Source: Paratrimastix pyriformis
Lineage: Eukaryota; Preaxostyla; Paratrimastigidae
Direction: 5' to 3'
Assembly (NCBI GenBank): GCA_027972325.1
Contig: JAPMOS010000062.1
Coordinates: forward strand, 1 to 64,000
Length of the DNA: 64,000 nucleotides
The position numbers were made by a program, and so were the translations under genes. Below, piece after piece: positions 41,642 through 52,913 of this stretch (the first letter of the stretch is position 1; each line of letters begins with the position of its first letter). Below the pieces are notes generated by a model that was not told where the DNA came from, searched no databases, and saw only the letters and a list, made by a program, of their open reading frames with translations.

Positions 41642-43961
41642 ATGTCACCTGACCAGGAGGCTTTTTTTGAAGCCTTGGCGAGTGCTTTAATTGCTTCGGA
41701 TGTGCCCACGAACCAAGGGCTTCTTCGAGAACGTTTCTTGTCTTGGCGCGACCGGGAACAGCTTTTCGATGCACTCCGACTGTCCCCAAGTGATTGGAAG
41801 TCCGATTCTCCCTTGTTCCGAGTGGTGACGGACGGCAACCTGGAGTGCATCAAACTTTTGTTGGCTGTCCGTGTCATCGAGATACACTTTTACGAATCTC
41901 GTGTCAGTTCCCCTTCATAGATCCGAACTGCGGTGGCGAGTACGACGACTACGTCTGAGGCACTTCCCTCATCGGGGTTTCTGAGACGTCCATGCAGCAC
42001 AACGGGGATGTTTCTCCCCTCGCCGCCACCAATCGGGTGGAGATCGCCGAGGAGCTTCTGGCCCACCCCCGGACCAACCCGAACACGGGGTACCTTGGGC
42101 AGACACCCATCTTCCTGGCCGCGACCACGGGAAACGAGGAGATGTTGCTATTACTCCTCGCCCAGCCCGAGACCCGTGTGGAGGGTTCGTCCCGATGCCC
42201 TCCTGACACCCCCACGTCCTCCGTCGTTTTTTCATAGGCTATTACGGAGGCGACATCATCCAACGAGTTGTGGGTGATTACAGCCTGCCGGGGGAGGAGA
42301 AATCCGCCCGTCTCCCCATCTTGGGTCACCTTCTCGCCCATGCCACGTGCAACCCGAACCGGATGATGCGCTACAGTCTCAGCAGGGCGCAGATGCTGCA
42401 GGTCGTGGGTCGGTGGGTCCCTGGGTGGCGGGAAGGGGGGTGAGTAGTCCCACCCGCTCGTGCCTCACCGTACCGGATCCCGTGTGTCTCGCAGGACGGG
42501 GATGTCTGTCCCCTGGGGATCGCCTGCGTCTTGGGTGACGTCGACAAGGCCGAGCTCTTGCTCGCCCATCCTGCCATCCAACCCAATCTGTCCGCGTGCA
42601 GGCTCTTCCCTTGGGCGAATGGGAGTGGGGTGGGGGAGGGGGGGAGGGGGGTGGAGGCGAGGACCGCAGCCCAGTGGCGCCACACCCGCTGCTCCCGAGA
42701 GGACGGGGCAGACAGGACCGGATCAGTGCCGGGCCAACTTCCTCGTCGCCCCTCGTTCCTCCTTCCCACCCCCATTCCCATCCCTCCGTCACAGCCGCTC
42801 GTCGATCGCCTGGAACGACGGTGTTGCCGTCGGCACCCGGGGTTTCACGCCTCTGCAACTCGCTTTGATCAACGCCCCGCCCCGCACCCTGCCCGCAATC
42901 TTTCGGTCTGCGATCCCGTCCTTCCTCCGCCCATCTTCCTCCTTCCGTTCCTCACCTCCCTCCCTCCTCCTCCCCCCCCCCCCCCCTCCACCCCCCCCCC
43001 CCCCCCTGGCCGCACCCAGAGACACGCACAGACCTCCAGTCCCACTCACCGACACGGTTACCTCACCGCATCCCCCACTCACAGCCTGTTGGCCAGCCAC
43101 CCGGCCACGTTGCCCTACTTCCCCACCACCGAGACCCCCCCCGATCCCACTGTCGATCACGGTGAGGGCGTTCACCCGGACGCCGTCCAACCCGTCGGAC
43201 CCGAGGTCCCCTCGACAGCAGCAGCGGCGGCGACGGCGGCGGCGACGGCAGCGTGCGAGTGCGCCTGCGATTCTGCTGCTCCGGCCGGCCCGGGCCGCAC
43301 TCCTTGGCGGCCCCTGCCCGGGACGGCAGGCCCCGAGGCCGCGCGAGCTTTCTTGGCTCATCTCGAGCGGCCGATCGACGGCGGGCTGCGTGAGGACATT
43401 CTCGGTCCGCTGCGCCAGTCGGGGTGCCCTCGGGGGGGTGGCTGACGGCCGTCTGACGGGACTCGTCCCGGCGTTCACGCGCGCCATTCTGGTCCCCCAG
43501 CCTGGGCCTCCGACCCCGCGGGTTGGCGGCTGCAGCACACCGTCCCGCCCAGCCCCCGGGCCCTCTACGCCGCGGGGGCTCCCTGGTCCCCGACCATCCA
43601 CCACCTCTACCCGGCCCCCTTCCGTCGGATGGTCGACGAGTTTGTGTGGCTGCTCCGTGGGCGATTGCCCCACGAGTTGTTGGGCGAGATCATCAGACAC
43701 CTGCCCAGATTCCAGACCGGCCGGCATTGGAGACGTCATTGGTCTGGATCCCCCGTTGAACTCATCCGGGGGGCTCAATACCTTGCGCTCAGGTGCGATG
43801 ACGACTCTTGGTGCCGCGGCCCCGCAGAGGATCGAGAAAACGAAGAGGAACCACCCGAGTGGCTACGCGGATTCCCACGACTGGCTTTTACCCCCCTCGA
43901 ATTGGCCTTACTGCAGGGGTCCGAACAGTGCGATGGTGACGAACAGATGAAACAACAATAA
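41642..43961 (+). CDS. Ankyrin-repeat protein, multi-exon, with F-box-like C-terminal segment
   Basis: The ATG is at 41642. Phase-consistent exons are 41642-41866, 41908-41952, 41998-42175, 42238-42401, 42495-42589, 42795-42905 and from 43085; the last exon ends in TAA at 43961. Four of the six checked introns begin GTCCG or GTCTG, and the smallest is 41 bp. Repeat units read like degenerate ankyrins: SPLFRVVTDGNLECIKLLLA, SPLAATNRVEIAEELLAHP, PIFLAATTGNEEMLLLLLAQ, CPLGIACVLGDVDKAELLLA and FTPLQLALINAPPRTLPAIF. The C-terminal part has LPHELLGEIIRHLP, which resembles an F-box or SOCS-like helix, then an acidic tail. It is probably a protein-protein adaptor, perhaps in ubiquitin ligase assembly; that role is inference. 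Confidence 0.75.
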
Positions 43962-44233
43962 AAAGAACGGTTTCTGTTGTGAACAGGCTCTGTCGGACAA
44001 GGTGGCCCCTTTATAGTTAGTCTCTGTGTGGAAGAAAAAAAACTGCACTGGGTTCGGCCAACAGTCTCGAGATTCACCCGATGTGACCCGGAGACACGAA
44101 GCGCAGCCATCACACCCGCGGGTTTGAGAGTCTCTTGCTCGGTCTGGGCTGCGACCTTTTTTCCCGCATCTTCTGCTTATGCTGGCTTCTTTTCGCCTGT
44201 AAATCGTGTTTTCCAACGTTCCAAACTGTATAG

Positions 44234-47200
44234 ATGACCGACACCCGAAATTACATTTCCGTCGATGGTGATACGGCGGCTGCCATGGCCGCCTATCCCA
44301 TGATCGATACGGCGTTCCTGGTTTGTTTCTTCCTTTTTTCCCCCCTCACGCTTGCTGATCCCTCCTTTTCGCGCCTGTTTTTGCCGCTGTGTCACAACCT
44401 TGCATAGTATCCGATCACCCCCGCCACCACTATGTGCGAAATGGTGGACGAGTGGTCCTCGAAGAAGAAGAAGAATATGTGGGGAAACGTTGTGGAAACC
44501 CAGGAGCTTGAATCCGAGGGTGGTGTGGCCGGTGCGACTCATGGTGCTGTTTGCACTGGCTCCCTGACCGCCACTTTCACGTGCTCCCAGGGCCTGCTGC
44601 TCATGATTCCTAATATGTACAAGCTTGCCTATGAGGTCCGTGTCTCGCGTTCTTTTTTCCCATCATCCATTCCGTCTCCCAAACTCCAAACTGTTCTGGG
44701 AAACACATTTTTTGTGGAGAGTTGTACGCTACTCTACTCACTCTTGCTCTTTTTTTCTCCAATCCTCCCTTTCGATCGTTGTCACCGCAGATGCACCCCT
44801 GCGTCATCCACGTTGCCTCGCGTCTGGTTGCCCACCACGCCATGTCGCTCTACTGCGATTACTCCGATATCAACGCCTGCCTGCCCACGGGCTTCACCTT
44901 CCTGTGCTCGAGCACCCCCCAGGAGTGCATGGACCTTGGCACCATTGCCCACCTGCTCACCTGCAAGACCTCCATCCCGGTGCTGCACTTCTTCGATGGC
45001 CTGCGCACGTCGCACAGCTACCATAAGATCGCCCCCGTGGACGAGGCGGTCATCCGGGAGATGTTCCCCTACGAGGAGGTGCGCAAGTGGCGCGAGACCT
45101 CGATGAACCCCGAGCATCCCACCATGCGCGGTGGCGGGCAGAACACCGACATCTACTGGCAGTGCACCGAGAAGACGGCGCCCTACTTCCGGGCCGTCCC
45201 GGACGCCTGCGCGGCCATCATGCGCCGGTTTGGCGAGCTGACGGGGCGCGTGTACCACACCGTCGACTACTTTGGCGCCCCCGATGCCGAGGACGTCCTC
45301 GTCCTGATGGGCTCCGGCGCCGCCTCGGCCCAGGAGACGGTCAACTTCATGGTCGAGCATGAGCACCGCAAGGTCCGCTCCCAACCCCGCCCTGCACCTG
45401 CACCCTGGTAGGAAGGGGACTGAACACAGCAACAGGGGTTCATGCTGGGCGACGCGATTCTTTTCAGTCCATTCCCAAACCAACCAACCAACCAACCCAC
45501 CAACCCCCCTGCAATGCGCCCACAGGTCGGTGTGATTGCCATCCGGCTGTACCGTCCCTTCCCTGCCCGCGACCTGCTGGCGGCCCTCCCGGCCACCTGC
45601 AAGCGCCTCTGCGTGCTGGACCGCATCAAGCAGGTCACCGCGGCCGGGGAGCCGCTCTACCTCGAGACCCTGGCGGCCGTCTTCGACTCGGACCGCCGCG
45701 GCCAGATGGACGTGCTGGGCGGCAAGTTCGGCGTGGGCGGGGCGGAGTTCAACCCGTGCCACATCCGGGCGGTCTTTGCCAACATGCAGGCGGCCCACCC
45801 CATCCGCCGCTTCTCCGTGGGCCTGGACAACGACGTGACCCCCGACTCGCTGCCCGTCGTGCTGCCCCTGTCCGAGGAGGCCCTCCGGGTCCCCCAGCCA
45901 CCCTCGCCCATCGCCCCCGGCACCCACCAGGCCCTGTTCTACGGCCGCGGGTCGGACGGCACCGTGGGCAGCTGCAAGACGGCCACGACCCTGATCGGGA
46001 TGAACACGAACATGTACACCCAGGGTTACTTCATCTTCGACGCCAAGAAGACCGGCGGCTTCACCTTCTGCCACCTGCGCTTCGGCCCCAAGCCCATCCA
46101 GGCCGAGTACGAGATCTACGAGAGCGACTACACCGCCTGCCACCACCACACGTCTGCCAGCCCCACCTACCAGCCCCACCCTCTCGCCTACCCCGGTGTC
46201 CTTTTTTCCCCCGGTCATGCGCCTGCCTCCAGCTCGACCCCTCTTTTCGTCGCCTGCCCTCATGATCCAGACACGCCTGTCCCGCCACCCCCACCATCCA
46301 TCCAGGTACGTGCACCAGTTCGAGGTGGGCCGGACCATGAAGCCCAACTCGATCTTCGTGCTGAACTCCCCCTGGGAGACCCTCGAGTCCCTCGAGCGCA
46401 ACCTGCCCGCCACCCTCAAGCGCCAGATCGCCCAGCGGAACGTGCGCTTCTACAACATCGACGCCATGAAGCTGGCCCAGGAGCTCAAGCTCGGCTCGCA
46501 CATCAACATGATCATGCAGGTTGGTCCAGGCCCCGTCTCTGCCCGGGGGGCGTCGAATGACTTGGTGAGTGTGCGCGCCCCAACCCGGTTTTGTTACCAC
46601 GCGAACAGCCGCCTTTTCCAGCCACTCACCCGACTCCACATCCGCCCCGCCCCACTCCGCTCCGCCCCCCCGCCAGGCCTGCTTCTTCTCGCTGTCGGGC
46701 GTGCTGCCCATCGAGCAGGCCCTGCCGCTGCTGAAGGACTCCATCGTCAAGATGTACAGCAAGAAGGGCAACGCCATGGTGCAGGCCAACATTGCCGTCA
46801 TCGACCGGACCCTGGAGCGCCTCCGGCCCGTCGAGTACCCCAAGTCGTGGGCCCAGGCGCCCATGCCCGAGCCCCAACTGCACGGCGACAAGTTCCTGGA
46901 TGAGGGTCCGTCTGGGACGCACGGCACTCGCATATCGCACAGGGCGCGCCGCACGACATGATCTGCAAGTAAACAGACAAACACAACGGCAATCAATCGC
47001 AACGACAAGGACTTGGACACCACCTCACTGAGACCCTGCCAGACCCCTCACACTCTGCTCGCCGCCTTGGACCTGCCTGACACCTCCTCTCTGCGCCTCA
47101 TTCCCCCCACACCAGTTGCCGAGCCCATCCTGCACATGCGGGCCCAGTTCCAGCCCGTCTCCAAGTTCCCCGACTCGGTGGCCCGGGGCATCTTCCCGAC

Positions 47201-49781
47201 CAACACCAGCAAGATCGAGAAGCGCGGCATCGCCACGGCCGTGCCCGTGTGGGATCCCACCAACTGCCACGAGTGCACCCAGTGCGCGGCCGTCTGCCCG
47301 CACGCCGCCATCCGGCCCTACGTCATTGACCCGGCCGTGGACCCGGCGGCCCCCTTCCCCACCAAGAAGCTCATCGGGATGCCCAAGGACGCCCCCCAGG
47401 GCAAGGACTACCAGTTCCGCATCCAGGTGTCGCCCCAGGACTGCCAGGGCTGCACCCTGTGCGTCTCCGAGTGCAACGTGCACGCCCTGCGGATGCACCC
47501 CTTCGAGGATGAGCAGACCCAGAAGGACACCGAGAACTGGGAGTTCTGCCAGCGCCTGCCCAACCACGGCGCCGAGGTCCGCGCGGCCTTTTGCCCCGTC
47601 CCTCCCTCCTTCCAAAAGTGCGGAAAAGTGCACGCGCCACTGTCCATCCATACGGGTCTTTTCCTTCCGAGTTTCCTCAATTCTTTCCGCTCCCTGGCTG
47701 GTGCTGCTGCTGCTGCTGTGCTGTTTTGTTATTGTTGCAGATCTTCAAGTCGGAGAACGTGCGCGACATCCAGTTCCGCACGCCCCTCCTGGAGTTCAAC
47801 GCGGCCTGCGCGGGCTGCTCCGAGCCGACCTACATGAAGCTGGTCACCCAGCTGCTGGGCCCCCAGATCTTCGTCGCCAACGCCGTCGGCTGCTCGATGG
47901 TGTGGGGCGGGTACACCCCCACGTCCCCCTACGTCAAGGACGCCGAGGGCAACGGCCCCGCGTATGCCACCTCGCTCTTTGAGGACAACGCCGAGGTCCG
48001 CGAGGCTGCTGTGGGTGTTGGGTGCCGTTCAGGGTTTTTTGCTGTGATGATACCCAATCCACATAACATAATAGGAAGTGCCGTCTGATCACCCCATGAC
48101 GCGCAATGGAATCTGAGAAACCCTGCGAGCTGCTCCCGCGTCCCTTCCCCCCCACCCAATGTCACCCCTGCTCACCCGCCTCCTGTTTTCTTTTCCGCGT
48201 GATGATGCATCATCTGCAGTTCGGCTTCGGTATCACCGTCGCCGTCCGCAACCGCCGCGCCAACCTGCGCACGGCCGTCGAGGCCCTGCTGGGCATGGGC
48301 GCCGCCGCCCCCGCCAAGGCCATCGCCGCCACTGCCGCCGCCACTGCTGCTGCTGCCCCGGCCGCCCACCCGATGCCCGAGGGCCTGGAGCCGGTCCTGC
48401 GCGAGTGGCTGACCGTCTTCGACGACATGGTCGGCTCCAAGCGGTGCGCCGACCGGATCAAGGCCATGCTGCGCGGCGTCGAGGCCGCCCCGCTGACCCC
48501 CATGCGCTGGCTGCTCGACAACCAGGACTACATCGCCGCCAAGACCACCTGGGTCCGCACACCCGCCCACCCACCCTTGCTCTGCTCTCTGCTCTCGCTC
48601 TGTTTGGCTTTTGTTCTCCAGCGCCATCTCACCTCTCTGCCCTCGGGACCCCATGTACACACCCTAGGTTGTCGGCGGTGACGGCTGGGCATACGATATT
48701 GACTTCCACGGTCTCGACCATCTGCTCCACTCGACCGAGCGCACGACCATCATGATCTTCGACACGGAGGTCTACTCGAACACCGGCGGCCAGGCCAGCA
48801 AGGCCACCAGCCGCGGCGTCTCGACCAAGCTGCTGGCCCGGGGCAAGCCGAGCAAGAAGAAGGAGCTGGCCCTCTACGCCATGAACCTGCACACCTGCTA
48901 CGTGGCCTCGGTGGCCCTGGGCGCCAACAAGGCCCAGTTCATCAAGGCCGTCACGGAGGCCGAGAAGTTCAACGGGCCCTCGATCATCGTGTGCTACTGC
49001 CCCTGCATTGCCCACGGTCCGCTTTCCTGGTTGTGGTCGTGGGGAGCGTTGATCTGGGTGGGTGGCTTTTCCAGTGCCCCGAACTGGGCCGTTCTGAAAC
49101 CTTGCGCTCTCTTCGGAGCTGATATGTGACGGGACACGTGTTTGGCCTGCCCGCTTGCTGACCTCGTCCCCTTCCGTTTCTTCTCCATTCTCTGCCCGCA
49201 GGCCTCAAGGAGGGTCTGGAGAAGGCCCAGTCCCAGCAGAAGATGGCCGTCCAGTCGGGCTACTGGCCCCTGTTCCGGTTCAACCCCGACCTGGCCAAGA
49301 AGGGCACCAACCCGCTCACCATCGACTACCAGGCGCCCATCTCCTCCGAGCCCGCCGCCCCGGTCCCGGCCGGCCGCCCCGCCGCCGCCACCCTGCACGA
49401 CTTCCTCACCCAGGAGATGCGGTTCAACTCCATCCTGGAGCGCCAGCCCGAGGTCTGCCCCTCGGGTCGCCCGTTCTTTTGTGTGTATGCGTGTGTGGAC
49501 GTGTTGTACTCCACATTTTGTGAATGGCTGTGTTGGGACTGTGGCGATCTTCCATCCACTCCACCCCCCGTGGTTTCCGCCGGCTCACGAACGCTTCCCT
49601 CCTCCTCTTCACTCGCCCCCGCGCTGCACTGCAGGTCGCCCGCCAGATGGAGGCCGCCCTGCAGGAGGATATCGACCTGCGCAACCGCAAGCTGCGCCGC
49701 CTGGTCGAGCTGTACGCCCCGGCCCCCGTCCCCAAGGCCGTCGAGGCCGCTGCCCCCGCCGCCGCCCCCGCCGCCCAGTAA
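44234..49781 (+). CDS. PFO: Pyruvate:ferredoxin oxidoreductase (PFO), 12 exons
   Basis: Exons 44234-44320, 44408-44635, 44791-45372, 45526-46151, 46306-46519, 46677-46905, 47116-47576, 47741-47995, 48220-48552, 48668-49016, 49202-49452 and 49635-49781 join in perfect phase to 1,253 residues. The enzyme oxidises pyruvate to acetyl-CoA and CO2 and passes electrons to ferredoxin. Visible landmarks are YPITPAT near residue 30, VRLYRPF-like IAIRLYRPFPARD, the GRGSDGTVGSCK box and FAARGIFPTN-like VARGIFPTN. Two 4Fe-4S ligand sets follow (CHECTQCAAVCP and CQGCTLCVSEC), then CAGCSEPTY and the thiamine-diphosphate GGDGWAYDIDFHGLDH. There is no flavodoxin/reductase fusion, so it is PFO rather than PNO. 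An Ala-rich insert (after LLGMGA) and Ala/Pro-rich C-terminus are unusual. No clear organelle-targeting peptide is seen; cytosol or hydrogenosome-like organelle remain open. Nine of 11 introns start GTCCG or GTCTG. Confidence 0.97.
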
Positions 49782-50493
49782 AGATTCGACAGTGCCCGCC
49801 CTCATGCACCCACCTGTTTATTTTTCAGATGGACACCACCCCGAGGCCGTGCCGCTCTCCCCATAGGGTAATAAGTGGGGGCTGCATTGGCCTTGGGTGG
49901 CGGCTGTCGTTGTGTTGTTGTCGGATTTGACAATTCTTTTTGCCTTTCTTTGTGGGGTGAGCGGTGGGCAAAAGGCTGTTTCCTTCTCTATGTCTCCTCC
50001 CCCCGTTTTTATTCGGCGCCCGCCAAAATAACCCTCCTGTGTCGCCCTCTGGCACTTAAAACCGAACCGTTTTCTCTTTCGAACATGCGACGGATTTCCC
50101 CCCGATTCGAGCAAAGGGAAAGGGTCCCGGGCCGGGCCGGGCCGGGCGGCCCTGCCGGGTGCTCGGGCTTGCGGGTTTGGTCAGGGCCTGGATGTCCTGA
50201 CCGAATTGGGGGACGTCCTCACCGCTCACCGCTTGCGCCTATCTTTTGTGCCGATCAACGTGACCGATTCCATGCGAATGATGTGGCAGCGCCGGTCGAG
50301 AAAAGCTCGAAATTGTGGTCAAAGCCCTGCTCCGGGATCCACCGATGGGGTTGTTAGCCTCCTATGAGGCTGCACTCCCGGTAACACGAAACTGAAAGTA
50401 AGGTCCGGTGGTGCATCGACCCAACCGGCCGCCACACCCAATCACCCGCCTATTTTTTGGATTGAGGCATTCGTTTGAAGCGCCACCACCAAC
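49782..50493. other. Intergenic spacer between PFO and GST genes
   Basis: No gene is seen. A repeated GGGCC tract lies at about 50,130-50,150. The region holds the PFO 3' untranslated sequence and presumably the GST promoter; no TATA box or other element is convincing. Confidence 0.4.
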
Positions 50494-51085
50494 ATGAGCA
50501 CCGCCAACAAACCCATTCTTGTGTATTTTGGTGGTCGTGGACGTGCTGAGGCGATCCGTTTGTGCCTTGCTGAGGCGGGCATCGACTATGAGGACCAAAG
50601 GGTGTCATTCGAAGCCTGGCCCTCCATGAAATCAACCTTGCCGTTTGGTCAACTCCCCGTTTTGCGCATTGATGGGATTTCCATTGCCCAATCAATGGCA
50701 TGCGTCCGTTATGTGGCTCATAAATACGGCCTGGTACCTTCAGATCCGGTGAAAGCGGGACAATGTGATATGTTTTGCGAGGCAATTGAAGATTTGGTTG
50801 CACAAACTTTCAAGGTGACGATGACTCCCGGCACCACGGATGCTGAGAAGACCAAGTTCCGCACGGAGACCCTCCCCTCTTGGCTCGCCTCCTTCGAGCG
50901 GCTCCTGGGAGATAAGGAATACTTGGTGGGAACTTTCTCGTACGCTGACTTGGTCGTCTTCAACTATCTGCAGGGCATGACCGACCCGGCCGTGCTTGGT
51001 CCGTCTTGCTTTTCACCTTTGGGATCATTTTTGTTGCCACTTTTTTTCTTTGTCTCGATGAGAATCTATATTCATGATTCGTCTC

Positions 51086-51116
<31 letters not shown>

Positions 51117-51219
51117 ATACACAGAGAGCTTCCCCCACCTGAAGGCGTTTGTTCATCGTGTTGCGGCTCGGCCCAAGGTCGCTGAGTGGCTCGCCAAGCG
51201 GCCCCAAACCCAATTCTGA
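50494..51219 (+). CDS. Glutathione S-transferase (sigma/alpha-like, cytosolic)
   Basis: Exons 50494-50998 and 51125-51219 encode 199 residues. The intron (50999-51124) starts GTCCG and ends CACAG after a CTC repeat. The N-terminal thioredoxin-like domain has VYFGGRGRAEAIRLCLAEAG, with the catalytic Tyr of YFGGRGRAE, and GQLPVLRIDGISIAQSMAC, with the cis-Pro and the Gln-Ser that bind glutathione. The C-terminal helical domain has FSYADLVVFNYLQG (usually N-cap Ser/Thr-x-x-Asp) and a final FPHLKAFVHRVAARPKVAEW. The length matches the family. It conjugates glutathione or reduces peroxides. The neighbouring PFO gene suggests redox housekeeping, but co-regulation is not shown. Confidence 0.93.
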
Positions 51220-51289
51220 ACCCCTTTTGTAAAATATCGATATATCTCCCTTCCTCCTCCTCCCCGAGTGGATGCGAATATGTGCCGAG

Positions 51290-52089
51290 TTTCCCGTGTC
51301 CTGGAAACGCCAGGTGACGCAGTTCGGTGAAGGGCTTCACGTTCTATTTTCATAACCACCTGGGGCATCAAAAAAAAATCCACATCCGTTCATCGGGCAC
51401 CATTCACATCTGGGGAGACGTCGACCTACCCGCAGGGCCTGCGGCCTTGTCGGTGAGTCGAGGGTGTTGAATGGGGCTCTGCCCCCGGGTTTCCCGTGTC
51501 CTGGAAACGCCAGGTGACGCAGTTCGGTGAAGGGCTTCACGTTCTATTTTCATAACCACCTGGGGCATCAAAAAAAAATCCACATCCGTTCATCGGGCAC
51601 CATTCACATCTGGGGAGACGTCGACCTACCCGCAGGGCCTGCGGCCTTGTCGGTGAGTCGAGGGTGTTGAATGGGGCTCTGCCCCCGGGTTTCCCGTGTC
51701 CTGGAAACGCCAGGTGACGCAGTTCGGTGAAGGGCTTCACGTTCTATTTTCATAACCACCTGGGGCATCAAAAAAAAATCCACATCCGTTCATCGGGCAC
51801 CATTCACATCTGGGGAGACGTCGACCTACCCGCAGGGCCTGCGGCCTTGTCGGTGAGTCGAGGGTGTTGAATGGGGCTCTGCCCCCGGGTTTCCCGTGTC
51901 CTGGAAACGCCAGGTGACGCAGTTCGGTGAAGGGCTTCACGTTCTATTTTCATAACCACCTGGGGCATCAAAAAAAAATCCACATCCGTTCATCGGGCAC
52001 CATTCACATCTGGGGAGACGTCGACCTACCCGCAGGGCCTGCGGCCTTGTCGGTGAGTCGAGGGTGTTGAATGGGGCTCTGCCCCCGGG
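51290..52089. repeat. Satellite: four tandem copies of an exact 200-bp unit
   Basis: Units begin TTTCCCGTGTCCTGGAAACG at about 51290, 51490, 51690 and 51890 and end at about 52089 with GGGCTCTGCCCCCG. By eye the units are identical. Each contains an A9 run, inverted CAGGGCCTGCGGCC-type sequence and a GGTGAGT. It lies immediately downstream of the GST gene. There is no convincing protein frame beyond about 67 codons. Confidence 0.95.
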
Positions 52090-52913
52090 GCAGCGGTCCG
52101 TGTGCGTCCAGCAGATGCGCTCCTGCTCCAATGGCTGCCAAAGGGACTACGGGCAAGCAATGCAACCACCAAGCCGTTGGTCTTTGGGAGCGGAACCGCT
52201 TGATGTGGTTGGTCGGAGGGGGGGAGCGGAGGGAGGGGTGGCAGGAGAGGGCCCGGGTGGCAGGGTGGCAGGAAGGGGGCCAGGGGAGTGATCGGTGTCA
52301 AGATGTTGGCCCAGCCCGCCCGGGCTGGGCGGCGCCGCAGGTGGACCGGGGTGGGCGGTGAGGCGGGCAGCAGGAGGGTCTCATTAACTTGTCCCTGGGA
52401 AGACGAGACATCGGAAACGGTTCAGGAGAGACAGCCTCGGGCTGACCGGCTCCTGGCTCACGAGTGGCAAGAGGCCTCCCATAGGGCCTGGGTCTGCTAC
52501 GAGGAGCGCCAGGCCGCAGCGGACGGACTCTGGGGTGACGAAAGGATCGATCGTACGCAGCGCGGCCAAGTGGCGAACCAGGGCGCTCAACAGGCCAGAG
52601 CAGGAGGCGGCGAGGGGGAAGCCGCCCATGCCGCTCGGCTTCCTAGACCGGACACCCACCAAGTGATCCCGTGGAGGCGGAGACAGTGGATCGAGGCGAG
52701 CGGGCCGCCCGCAGGAGACCTGCCGGAGGGATGCCGGGCCCCGAGACGCCGGGCCACCAGTTGGGAAGATGCGGGAAAGTTCGGGGACTATTACGGACCA
52801 CGCCTTCAGGTTCCGACCCATGCCGCATAAAAGGTCGAGGACCGATGGGTGGCCAGGACCCACATTGCGGAAGTAAAAATTGGATCAAGTTTGAATCTTT
52901 TCCTGCTGTCTGC
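52090..52913 (+). other. GC-rich stretch with unrecognised frames
   Basis: A plus-strand frame over about 52,288-52,830 gives Arg/Ala/Glu/Gln-rich text (HEWQEASHRAWVCYEERQAA) that may be a helical protein fragment or retroelement debris. No domain is recognised. Confidence 0.25.

Noticed and set aside
44782-46419. A 545-codon minus-strand frame opposite PFO
   Set aside because: It lies antisense to PFO exons and is explained by the GC-rich third positions of PFO codons.
51290-52089. Satellite array considered as a CRISPR array
   Set aside because: Units are 200 bp and identical throughout, without unique spacers, in a eukaryotic genome.
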